Of a DNA stretch of 64,000 bases, positions 49,587 through 56,854 are shown in pieces; the first letter of the stretch is position 1, and the number at the start of each line of letters is the position of its first letter. Below the pieces are notes generated by a model. The model was not told the DNA's origin, did not search any database, and saw only the letters and a program-made list of their open reading frames with translations. The DNA is taken from contig CAMKQH010000011.1 of the NCBI GenBank assembly GCA_946414885.1, positions 1 through 64,000 of the forward strand, written 5' to 3'. The translations under genes and the position numbers were made by a program. The DNA comes from an uncultured Lachnospiraceae bacterium. GTDB taxonomy: Bacteria > Bacillota > Clostridia > Lachnospirales > Lachnospiraceae.

Positions 49587-51092
49587 ATGAAAAAGAAGAA
49601 ATTTATTTCCGTAGCATTGGTTGCAGCAATGTCTGCAAGTCTTCTTGCAGGATGCGGAACCGGAAGCAGTGACGGCGGCAACGGCGGTAACGGCGGCGGA
49701 AAAACTAACGGAAAGACCACCATCAGATTGTTCAGAGACTGCTTTAACCTTGGTACCCCTGATTCTGCAGCGGTAAAGAAGGTTGAGGATGCCATCAACA
49801 AGTATCTTGGGGAGAAGGGTAAGGATTACGTTGTAGCCATTACCGAGGTTGGTTCCGGAGAATATTCCGAGAAGGCAAACCTGGCTCTGGCTAACAAGGA
49901 GATCGATCTTCTTTGGACCGCTTCCTGGATGGGCACCGTTGGTACCAACGATCTGGTTCCTGCAAACGCAGTAAAGGATCTGACCAGCCTTCTTCAGGGC
50001 ACCGCTCTTTATGATTCCATGGACGCAGGACAGTGGGAAGCTACCAAGTATAACGGAAAGAATTATTTCATTCCCGTATATAAGGACAACGTAGAAGGTT
50101 ATGACTTTATGTTCCGTCAGGACCTGATCGACAAGCACGGCTGGAACATTTCCAACGTTAAGAAGCTTGCTGACCTTGAGCCCATGCTGAAGGACGCTAA
50201 GGCTGATGGCCTTAAGTATCCTTTCCTGACCCAGAAGACCGCAATGTTCTACAGATGGTACATCGATAGCTTTGATTTCTTCGCTGGCGACGTTGCAGCT
50301 AACTGGGTTGCAGTTGACAGAAAGACCAACAGCGTAGTAAATACCGTTGCTACCCCTGAGTACAAGGAGTTCTGCAAGTTGATGGCTGATTGGGCTGAAA
50401 AGGGTTACATCTCCGAGGACGACGCTACCAAGACGACCAACGATCAGACCACGCAGTCCAAGGATTGGGCTATTTCCTGGTGGACTGACATCCCTGTAAA
50501 TGATGAGGCAGACGAGCGTTATCATCAGGACGTTACCATGCAGCACGCTACCCAGAGATGGGCACACAGCACTTCCGCACTTGGTTCCTGCTACTGCATC
50601 ACCTCTAATGCAAGCGATGACGTGGCTAAGGCAGCCATCGACTTCATGGGTCTGCTTTACACCGATTCCAAGCTGGCTGACATGTACACCTTCGGTATTG
50701 AGGGTGAGCATTTCAACTACAATGCAGACAAGAAGGTTGAGCAGGTTGAGAATGCAAACTACAACCACTCCATGTGGGAGTCCGCAAGTGCAACGGTTGT
50801 AACTCCTCTGCACAACGAGCCTGACAACAAGGCTGAACTGTACAAGAGCTTCAATGGCGGCGCTAACACCTCCTGCGCAGCAGGCTTCCGTTTCGACAAG
50901 AGCCCTGTAGAGGCAGAGTTCACTGCTTGTACCGCTCTGTTCGATGATTACGGATTCCAGCTTGAGAACGGCGGTTTCGCTGCAAGCGACGTTGACGCTA
51001 AGATCGACGAGTATCTGAAGAAGCTTGATGCAGCTGGATATCAGAAGGTTCTTGCTGAGTTCCAGAAGCAGTATGACGCATGGAAGAAGTAA
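49587..51092 (+). CDS. Extracellular sugar-binding lipoprotein of the ABC importer
   Basis: A 501-residue solute-binding lipoprotein. The signal peptide ends in the lipobox SLLAGCGTG (Cys22), followed by a Gly/Asn-rich flexible linker, then the two-lobe binding fold (DLLWTASWMGTVGTNDL, NYFIPVYKDNVEGYDFMFRQ). It likely captures beta-manno-oligosaccharides. Codon choice differs visibly from neighbours: ACC, GCT, GTT and CGT-type codons dominate instead of ACG and GCG, like the ribosomal protein genes, which suggests very high expression. Strong AGGGAGG ribosome site; terminator after the stop. Confidence 0.93.
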   Translation: MKKKKFISVALVAAMSASLLAGCGTGSSDGGNGGNGGGKTNGKTTIRLFRDCFNLGTPDSAAVKKVEDAINKYLGEKGKDYVVAITEVGSGEYSEKANLALANKEIDLLWTASWMGTVGTNDLVPANAVKDLTSLLQGTALYDSMDAGQWEATKYNGKNYFIPVYKDNVEGYDFMFRQDLIDKHGWNISNVKKLADLEPMLKDAKADGLKYPFLTQKTAMFYRWYIDSFDFFAGDVAANWVAVDRKTNSVVNTVATPEYKEFCKLMADWAEKGYISEDDATKTTNDQTTQSKDWAISWWTDIPVNDEADERYHQDVTMQHATQRWAHSTSALGSCYCITSNASDDVAKAAIDFMGLLYTDSKLADMYTFGIEGEHFNYNADKKVEQVENANYNHSMWESASATVVTPLHNEPDNKAELYKSFNGGANTSCAAGFRFDKSPVEAEFTACTALFDDYGFQLENGGFAASDVDAKIDEYLKKLDAAGYQKVLAEFQKQYDAWKK

Positions 51093-51131
51093 TTTCGGCA
51101 ACGCGCTGAGGTTACCATTCTGAAGTTAGAG

Positions 51132-51162
51132 ACCGGCGCGGAATTATCCGCGCCGGTTTTTT
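51132..51162 (+). terminator. Terminator of the ABC importer operon
   Basis: A perfect 11-pair stem, ACCGGCGCGGA / TCCGCGCCGGT, with an ATTA loop and a six-T run. Confidence 0.95.
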
Positions 51163-51175
51163 GAAGGAGGAGCGC

Positions 51176-51346
51176 ATGCCAACGGTAATCGTTTTGCTTT
51201 GCCTGGCAGGCATCGTTGTTTTGATCCTGCGGAGCATGAGAAAAGCAAAGAAGGAAGGAAAATCCCTGCAGTGTTGCATGGATTGCAGCAAATGCAATGG
51301 TCCGTGTCACCTTGGGGAATTAGAAAAATCGAATAAGAAGGAATGA
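51176..51346 (+). CDS. FeoB-associated-type Cys-rich small membrane protein
   Basis: A 56-residue protein with an N-terminal membrane helix (PTVIVLLCLAGIVVLILRSM), a basic stretch and a cysteine cluster CCMDCSKCNGPC near the C-terminus. This is the layout of the small proteins found beside feoB in many anaerobes. No feoB or feoA is present in the window, so it is an orphan and the iron-transport link is only by resemblance. The ATG at 51176 follows GAAGGAGGAG directly after the importer terminator, so its promoter may lie within or it may depend on readthrough. Confidence 0.72.
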   Translation: MPTVIVLLCLAGIVVLILRSMRKAKKEGKSLQCCMDCSKCNGPCHLGELEKSNKKE

Positions 51347-51384
51347 AAACGTGTCAGGAGAATCGTCCCCGTGACACGTTTTTT
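51346..51384 (+). terminator. Hairpin after the small Cys-rich gene; REP-like terminator
   Basis: AAAACGTGTCA pairs with TGACACGTTTT (11 pairs) around a loop containing GTCCCC, followed by TT. The loop and arms contain GTGTCA-N8-GTCCCCGTGA, also present in the termini of the long palindrome at 56480-56765, so this element may be a repeat family recruited as a terminator. Confidence 0.75.
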
Positions 51385-51425
51385 GTTGCATATTTTTGGG
51401 ACGTGTTCATATATTGTGGAGAAGG

Positions 51426-52538
51426 ATGGACAAGGGAAAGAGAGGGAGGATGTGGGAGCTGGTCAGGATATTTCCGAAGGAAGAACAAGGCTTTTGGGGC
51501 AGGGTGTTGACGAATGACCTGACGGAGCTTAGGCTTCGGGCGATGAAGCCTGCCATGGAAAGCAGAGGCGGAAGGGAATGGTACGTGGATGATGCGGGGA
51601 GGGCGACGGATGAGAAGGAAAGAGCAAAGTGTTTTACGAGGGAGGAATTGTCGAAACTCATACTGCATTTGTGTAAGTATTCCCCATATGCGTATGAGGA
51701 GGAATTGCGGGAAGGATATCTGACGCTGGAGGGAGGGCACCGGCTAGGCGTTGCCGGGCAGGCCGTCATGGCAGGGGGAAGGCTTCAGACCATAAAGAAC
51801 GTGGCTTTTTTGAACCTCCGTATCGCACGGGAGATCCGGGGCGCGGCAGATGAGGTGCTGCCTTTCTTGTATGAGGGGGGAGAACTCATGAATACGCTCA
51901 TCGTTTCACCGCCAGGTTGCGGAAAGACAACGCTTCTGCGAGACCTCATACGGCAGATATCTGATGGAAGCGCTTACGACAGGGGAAGGACCGTTGGGGT
52001 AGTGGACGAGAGGTCGGAACTGGGCGGAGGACATCTCGGCGTACCGCGAAATGACTTAGGAGTGCGGACGGACGTGTTGGACGGTTGTCCCAAGGCCATT
52101 GGCATGAGGCTCATGATCAGATCCATGGGGCCGTATGCGCTGGCGGTGGACGAGATGGGAAAACCGGAGGACGTCTTGGAAATGCGGGAGGCGGCAAGGT
52201 GCGGCGTAAAGCTTTTGGCAACGCTTCACGGTGCGTCAAGGAGGGACGTGACAAAGCGTGGATTGGAGGATTTGTTTGAATGCATTCTTATATTGGGAAA
52301 GGGGGAGAGAGCCCCCGTGCTTGTGGATTGCTGGAAGAGGAAAGGGGCAGAAGCCTTAGCCTGGAAGGAAGGGAACGGTGAGATGGCTGGGCGTTGCATT
52401 GATATTGCTCGGGAGTCTTGGGATGGGCGTGCAGCACGTCCTGTGGAGAAGACGGGAGCTTGCCGAGACGGAGGAGATGCGAGACGTTTTGGAACTGATC
52501 GAAGGCGAGATCCAGTATGGAAGGGGATCCCTTCCTGA
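51426..52538 (+). CDS. spoIIIAA: Stage III sporulation protein AA (ATPase)
   Basis: A 370-residue secretion-type ATPase of the SpoIIIA-SpoIIQ channel that connects mother cell and forespore. Walker A is VSPPGCGKTTLLRDLIRQ; VGVVDERSELGG and AVDEMGKPEDVLEMREAARC are the family-conserved downstream motifs. The ATG at 51426 follows GTGGAGAAGG; the internal ATG at 51450 abuts its ribosome site. The frame continues 161 bases into spoIIIAB, giving an arginine-rich C-terminal extension of about 54 residues that the family lacks. First gene of the spoIIIA operon. Confidence 0.93.
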   Translation: MDKGKRGRMWELVRIFPKEEQGFWGRVLTNDLTELRLRAMKPAMESRGGREWYVDDAGRATDEKERAKCFTREELSKLILHLCKYSPYAYEEELREGYLTLEGGHRLGVAGQAVMAGGRLQTIKNVAFLNLRIAREIRGAADEVLPFLYEGGELMNTLIVSPPGCGKTTLLRDLIRQISDGSAYDRGRTVGVVDERSELGGGHLGVPRNDLGVRTDVLDGCPKAIGMRLMIRSMGPYALAVDEMGKPEDVLEMREAARCGVKLLATLHGASRRDVTKRGLEDLFECILILGKGERAPVLVDCWKRKGAEALAWKEGNGEMAGRCIDIARESWDGRAARPVEKTGACRDGGDARRFGTDRRRDPVWKGIPS

Positions 52539-52890
52539 GTGCTTTGTCCGTGCGGGAATGCAGAGACAAACACAGATGGGAAAGCTCATTGAAGAGACGG
52601 GGAGAAGGGCCTTGTCAACACCTGAGGCGACGCTTCTTGACCTCATGGAGGAGATGCTTGGAGACGAGCTGGAAAGGTTTTTGCCGGCTACGGAATATCA
52701 CGCGTTCCTCGGATTTGCGGCTCCGGAAGGCTATCAGGACGAGCGGATGCAACGTAGGGCGTTGGAACAAAGCAGGCACAGGGTGGAAGCGCTTGCAGAA
52801 AAAAGGAAGGAAAGGCTATTGGGAGAATGCCGCGTGGCCAGTTGCCTGGGGATCCTTGGAGGATTGTTTGTGATCCTGCTTCTTTGGTAG
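52378..52890 (+). CDS. spoIIIAB: Stage III sporulation protein AB
   Basis: A 170-residue membrane protein with an N-terminal span (WLGVALILLGSLGMGVQHVL) and a C-terminal one (CLGILGGLFVILLLW), the soluble helical part between (RRRELAETEEMRDVLELIEG) resembling type II secretion GspF-like folds. Length matches the family. The GTG start lies inside spoIIIAA; its N-terminal span is required by the family, so the overlap appears real. Confidence 0.92.
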   Translation: MRWLGVALILLGSLGMGVQHVLWRRRELAETEEMRDVLELIEGEIQYGRGSLPECFVRAGMQRQTQMGKLIEETGRRALSTPEATLLDLMEEMLGDELERFLPATEYHAFLGFAAPEGYQDERMQRRALEQSRHRVEALAEKRKERLLGECRVASCLGILGGLFVILLLW

Positions 52891-52912
52891 AAGCTTAAGA
52901 CGGAGGGACGGG

Positions 52913-53107
52913 ATGGAAGTAAATCTGATCTTCAAGATTGCTGCCGTGGGGATTCTGGTGACGATCCTGGGGCAGGTGCTAAAGCATAGCGGCAGGGAAG
53001 AGCATGCCTTTCTGATCAGTCTCGCCGGTCTGATCATTGTCATGTCATGGATCCTGCCATATATTTTTGAGCTGTTTGAATCCATGCAGACATTTTTTGC
53101 TTTGTGA
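52913..53107 (+). CDS. spoIIIAC: Stage III sporulation protein AC
   Basis: A 64-residue protein with two membrane spans (LIFKIAAVGILVTILGQVL and ISLAGLIIVMSWILPYIFEL), exactly the SpoIIIAC size and pattern. The ATG follows GGAGGGACGGG. Part of the forespore channel machinery. Confidence 0.95.
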   Translation: MEVNLIFKIAAVGILVTILGQVLKHSGREEHAFLISLAGLIIVMSWILPYIFELFESMQTFFAL

Positions 53108-53120
53108 CGGGGGAGGAGCC

Positions 53121-53507
53121 ATGGGAGACGTGATCAAGATCAGCGCCTGCGTGATCCTTGCGGTTTTGGCTTCGATGCTGATCAAAAATGAGAAGCCTGC
53201 GTACGGTTTTTTGATGGGACTGGCCATGGGAATCCTGGTCCTTGCCCTGTGCATGAAACGGATCGCCGGGATTACGCAGACGCTGGCGAAGTTAAAAGAT
53301 TATCTGGGAGCCGGGAGTGATCAGCTTGGGATTATGCTGAAGGTGCTTGGCATCACCTACGTCTGTGAATTTGCGGCAGGGATCTGCAGGGATGCGGGGT
53401 ATGGATTTTTGGCCGGGCAGATGGAGACGCTGGGAAAGCTTTGCGTCACACTGTCAGGGCTGGCGATCCTAGTGGCGTTGATCGATCAGATTTTGCTCCT
53501 GGGATAA
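53121..53507 (+). CDS. spoIIIAD: Stage III sporulation protein AD
   Basis: A 128-residue protein with several membrane spans, related to SpoIIIAC. It begins MGDVIKISACVILAVLASML and contains YVCEFAAGICRDAGYGFLAG, typical of SpoIIIAD. The ATG at 53121 follows GGGGGAGGAG, 13 bases after spoIIIAC; an upstream in-frame ATG lies inside spoIIIAC and is not favoured. Confidence 0.95.
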   Translation: MGDVIKISACVILAVLASMLIKNEKPAYGFLMGLAMGILVLALCMKRIAGITQTLAKLKDYLGAGSDQLGIMLKVLGITYVCEFAAGICRDAGYGFLAGQMETLGKLCVTLSGLAILVALIDQILLLG

Positions 53508-53537
53508 GGATGGCGGGAGACGGAAGGATGGAACGGC

Positions 53538-54590
53538 ATGGAACTGACGGATCTGTGGGAAGAGATGAGGATGGGGGAGCTTGGAGAGCGGATCAGCGAA
53601 GCGTTTCCGTCCCTGGAACTGTCATTGGATACAATGCTGGGACTTTTGATGCAAGGGCGGTTTTGGGAACTTTGGAAATACCTGTGGGAGAGGGGAATTG
53701 CAGGACTTACCATCGAGGGAAGCGGGGTACGGACGCTGTTTATAAGTCTGGTGTTGCTTGGCGCGTTTAGCGCGGCGCTGATGCGTTTTTCAGATATGTA
53801 TGAAAAGTACCAGGTGAGCGAAATGAGCTTTTATCTGGCATATCTTTTGCAGGCAGCCATCCTGGCAAGATGCTTTTCTCAAATGTTAGGGATCGCGACG
53901 GCTGCGATAGAGCGAATCGTCGGATTTATCAAGCTGCTGATGCCTGCCTATCTGGTCTCCGTCAGCGTGGCGACGGGGAGCATGACCGCAGGGGCGAGCC
54001 ATCAAATGACGGTATTGTTGCTCCTTGTGGTGGAGGAAACGTTAAGGAGGTGCTTTTTGCCGTTGACTTCCTGTTTTTTTCTGCTGACGGTGCTCGAGGG
54101 CGTCATGGGACAGGAGCGGTTGGAACGCATGACGGAGCTATTGAAAAAGGCAGTCAGTATTGGATTAAAGGGATTGCTTGGGGCAGTGGCTGGAATGGGA
54201 TTTTTACAGAAGATGCTGGCACCGGCCTTAGACAAGCTGCAGGGTTCTGCACTTATGAAAGGGGTTTCAGTAATCCCGGGCGTCGGTGACGGCGTGGAGG
54301 GCGTTCTTGAGATCATTTTGGGCTCGGCGACCATAGTGAAAAACGCCGCCGGGATTGTTATGACGGTGCTCTTGTTTTTTCTGTGTCTGAAGTCGTTATG
54401 GGAACTACTTTTATTGGCGGTAACGCTTCGGTTTGCGGCCGCCGTCATGGGCATCATTTGTGACAAGAGGCTTGCAAAGACGGCAGACCGCGCCGGTGAG
54501 GCGGGAATGCTTCTTTTGGGGATCGCGGGCGTGACCATGCTCTTTTTTGAGATTTGTCTGGCTGTCGCCGTATCCTCGGTAAGATCATAA
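53538..54590 (+). CDS. spoIIIAE: Stage III sporulation protein AE
   Basis: A 350-residue polytopic membrane protein of the SpoIIIA complex. About eight spans follow a soluble N-terminal helix region; AALMRFSDMYEKYQVSEMSF, FIKLLMPAYLVSVSVATGSM and SVIPGVGDGVEGVLEIILGS are recognisable conserved segments. Slightly shorter than the B. subtilis form, lacking much of its N-terminal region. The ribosome site is the modest AAGGATGG. Confidence 0.93.
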   Translation: MELTDLWEEMRMGELGERISEAFPSLELSLDTMLGLLMQGRFWELWKYLWERGIAGLTIEGSGVRTLFISLVLLGAFSAALMRFSDMYEKYQVSEMSFYLAYLLQAAILARCFSQMLGIATAAIERIVGFIKLLMPAYLVSVSVATGSMTAGASHQMTVLLLLVVEETLRRCFLPLTSCFFLLTVLEGVMGQERLERMTELLKKAVSIGLKGLLGAVAGMGFLQKMLAPALDKLQGSALMKGVSVIPGVGDGVEGVLEIILGSATIVKNAAGIVMTVLLFFLCLKSLWELLLLAVTLRFAAAVMGIICDKRLAKTADRAGEAGMLLLGIAGVTMLFFEICLAVAVSSVRS

Positions 54591-54608
54591 GCATGGGCAG
54601 GAGGAAGG

Positions 54609-54971
54609 ATGTTTGAGGCGTTAACAAGGGATTTGGGCAGACTTGCAATTTTTATGATCTGCGCGCAGATGATCGTATTGTTCCGGCCGCGGGAGAGCTA
54701 TGAAAAATATTTAAGACTATTGATGAGTGCATTGATCCTTCTGCAGTTTTTGACGCCCGTCAAGCGGATTCTTACGGGGGAAGCGCTGGATTCCCAGATA
54801 TTGGAAAACTATGCGGAAGCATTGGAGATTACGTTTGACGGGTCTTGGAACGAAAGCGTGGGGGATGAAGAACCGGAACTTACGGAAGAACCTGGGATCG
54901 AAGTTGAGGTGGATGAAGTCACGGAGATCAAGACGAAAGAAATCATCTTGGGAGGCGGAAATGAATCATAA
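54609..54971 (+). CDS. spoIIIAF: Stage III sporulation protein AF
   Basis: A 120-residue protein with two N-terminal membrane spans (LGRLAIFMICAQMIVLF and LRLLMSALILLQFLTPVKRI) followed by a short acidic soluble part. The family is usually about 200 residues, so the soluble domain is truncated here. Its end overlaps the start of spoIIIAG by 11 bases. Confidence 0.88.
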   Translation: MFEALTRDLGRLAIFMICAQMIVLFRPRESYEKYLRLLMSALILLQFLTPVKRILTGEALDSQILENYAEALEITFDGSWNESVGDEEPELTEEPGIEVEVDEVTEIKTKEIILGGGNES

Positions 54972-55611
54972 AACGGAAGAGTGGATTCAAACTAAACTGG
55001 CACCATGGCTGAAGAAAGACCGGCTCATGATCCTTTTGCTGTCAGGAATCCTGATTCTTGTCATTTCACTACCTACGGGGAAGCAAAAGAAATCAGCGGG
55101 ATCATTCGGGGGAAAAACGGAGAACAATCTGGCAGCGGACGATATTGGTGAAGCCGGCATGGGAATCATGGCTGGGACGCGGGAGGACGGGGAGCAGCTT
55201 TCTGACGCAATTTATCTGGAGCAAATGGAGAAAGAACTGGAGGAATTGCTGGGACAGGTAGACGGGGCAGGGAAGGTAAAGGTGATGATCACGCTGGAGC
55301 AGTCCGAGGAATTGGTCGTGCTAACGAACGTGAAAGAGACACAGAGACAGACGGAGGAAAACGGAGCTGGAAATGCCGGGAAAAAGGGCCGGGAGACAGT
55401 CAGGGAAGAGAACGCGGTTTATGACGAGGCATCTAAGGGGAAAAGCCCATACGTCGTCAAAAAGCGTTATCCGCTGGTGCAGGGCGTGGTCGTGATCGCG
55501 CAGGGCGCGGGCACGGGACGCGTCTCGAAGGAATTAACGGAGGCCGTACAGGCGCTCTTTGGGCTGGAAGCGCATAAAATAAAAGTATTAACGCTTGGTC
55601 TATCCAAGTGA
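54961..55611 (+). CDS. spoIIIAG: Stage III sporulation protein AG
   Basis: A 216-residue single-span protein. A basic start and membrane helix (LMILLLSGILILVISLPTG) lead to an extracytoplasmic domain with LEQMEKELEELLGQVDGAGK-type and VKVMITLEQSEELVVL, the ring-building motif resembling EscJ/PrgK, and a C-terminal YPLVQGVVVIAQGAGTGRVS. The ATG at 54961 with GGAGG 5 bases upstream is the correct start; the open frame upstream is out-of-register reading of spoIIIAF. Confidence 0.94.
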   Translation: MNHKTEEWIQTKLAPWLKKDRLMILLLSGILILVISLPTGKQKKSAGSFGGKTENNLAADDIGEAGMGIMAGTREDGEQLSDAIYLEQMEKELEELLGQVDGAGKVKVMITLEQSEELVVLTNVKETQRQTEENGAGNAGKKGRETVREENAVYDEASKGKSPYVVKKRYPLVQGVVVIAQGAGTGRVSKELTEAVQALFGLEAHKIKVLTLGLSK

Positions 55612-55660
55612 ATGCGGGAATAGAATGAACTACCAAACATAGGGCAGGGAGGAAAAAGAA

Positions 55661-56461
55661 GTGAAAAGCATTTTCAAGAAAAACCAGCTGATGATCACGG
55701 CTCTCGCGATCATGATAGCCATTGCAGGGTATTTGCAATTTGCGGAGAATACCATAAAAGAGGAGCCGGGAGAGGCATTGAAGGCCGTGGATTCCGGTAA
55801 GGTCATCACGGAGAATTACGTGGCGGGAGATCTGAACAAAGGTACGCAAAAGGCAGAGAGTGCGGATACGATCTTGGAGCTTTCGGACGAAGATTTATTA
55901 TTGCTGGGTCAGGCGACGGACGGTGGAGAGCTTTTGGAGTATCAAAGCTTAGACGGTGATGACGGGGAACTGACGCTGAATTATTTGGAAGACGGCATGG
56001 ACCTTGTCTATGAGCGTCCGGGGAATGGCGGCGAGGAGGACGAACCGGCGACGGCGCAGCCATCGGAGGGCGAGATTCCGGGAGAGGCCGTTTTCACTTC
56101 CGCAGGCGCATGGATCGTCTCTGACGCCAAGCTCCTCAAAGAGCAAACCAGGGCAAAGAACAAGGCAACGCTTCTTGACGTGATCGGCAGCGAGCATTTG
56201 AGCGATGAGCAAAAGCAGCAGGCCGTCAATAGCATGGTGGAGATGACGCAGATCGCGGAGAAGGAGGCGGCAGCGGAAATCCTGTTGGAAGCAAAGGGCT
56301 TTTCCGACGTGGTGGTCAGCATTGCCGCAGGCGGCGTGGACGTGGTGGTCAACGCGGCGACCCTTACCGACGCCCAGCGCGCACAGATCGAAGACATCGT
56401 CCAGCGCAAGACGGGTGTCGCGCCTGAGAGCATCATCATCAGCACCGTCGTACGCGACTAA
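55661..56461 (+). CDS. spoIIIAH: Stage III sporulation protein AH
   Basis: A 266-residue bitopic protein that docks with forespore SpoIIQ. An N-terminal span (LMITALAIMIAIAGYLQFAE), an acidic low-complexity linker (about 60-135) and a C-terminal YscJ/FliF-like domain with EAKGFSDVVVSIAAGGVDVV and DAQRAQIEDIVQRKTG. Longer than the B. subtilis protein because of the linker. GTG start after GGGAGG. Last gene of the spoIIIA operon. Confidence 0.94.
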   Translation: MKSIFKKNQLMITALAIMIAIAGYLQFAENTIKEEPGEALKAVDSGKVITENYVAGDLNKGTQKAESADTILELSDEDLLLLGQATDGGELLEYQSLDGDDGELTLNYLEDGMDLVYERPGNGGEEDEPATAQPSEGEIPGEAVFTSAGAWIVSDAKLLKEQTRAKNKATLLDVIGSEHLSDEQKQQAVNSMVEMTQIAEKEAAAEILLEAKGFSDVVVSIAAGGVDVVVNAATLTDAQRAQIEDIVQRKTGVAPESIIISTVVRD

Positions 56462-56479
56462 CCACGCCATCACCCCACC

Positions 56480-56765
56480 GGTTCACGGGGACGTGTCTAT
56501 TGACACATTAATAAACCCGATAGACTCGGGGCTGAGGCTTGATAGTATTCCTCAGGCACGCTCGCGCTATACTTGCAGCGTATCGGTACTAAGGTGCCGC
56601 AATAAAACCGAAGGAATCTTCCCACTTCGTGGGCCCCTCCTTCGGTATGCGCCACCTAAGTACCGACGCTTGGCAAATATGCCTGAGGGATACTATTCAA
56701 GCCATCCCCTCGAGCATGTCGCAAGCCGGGGCTCTCAATGTGTCAATAGACATGTCCCGTGGTCC
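56480..56765. repeat. Approx. 286-base imperfect palindrome (REPIN/MITE-like or structured RNA)
   Basis: The ends are inverted repeats: CACGGGGACGTGTCTATTG with ACACATT beyond it on the left, and the complement of CAATAGACATGTCCCGTG on the right. Inward, matching pairs continue: GGCTTGATAGTATTCCTCAG with its near complement ending at about 56704, then CGGTACTAAGGTG and ACCGAAGGA with theirs, to a CCCAC-TTC-GTGGG tip at 56621-56633. The whole stretch could fold as one long branched hairpin. No coding frame of note lies inside. The terminal motif recurs in the hairpin at 51346. Related elements in other bacteria are moved by IS200-like RAYT transposases; none is encoded here. Confidence 0.82.
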
Positions 56766-56787
56766 AGGGGGATTTAGCAGAAAAAAG

Positions 56788-56816
56788 TATACAGGAGAGA
56801 AGATACGTGGTATAAT
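56788..56816 (+). promoter_or_regulatory. Promoter of deoB
   Basis: TATACA and a perfect TATAAT are 17 bases apart, 38 bases before the deoB start. An inverted repeat TTTGCG / CGCAAA (56818-56823 with 56832-56837) covers the expected transcription start and may be an operator. Confidence 0.7.
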
Positions 56817-56854
56817 ATTTGCGAATTTGTACGCAAACAGGATGAGGAGTACCC

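Noticed and set aside
49557..51101. 514-codon open frame antisense to the binding protein gene
   Set aside because: It exists because the highly biased codons avoid stops on the other strand; the + strand gene is a clear lipoprotein.
54811..54960. N-terminal extension of SpoIIIAG
   Set aside because: It is the shifted frame of spoIIIAF; the ATG at 54961 has a good ribosome site and gives the family-typical start.
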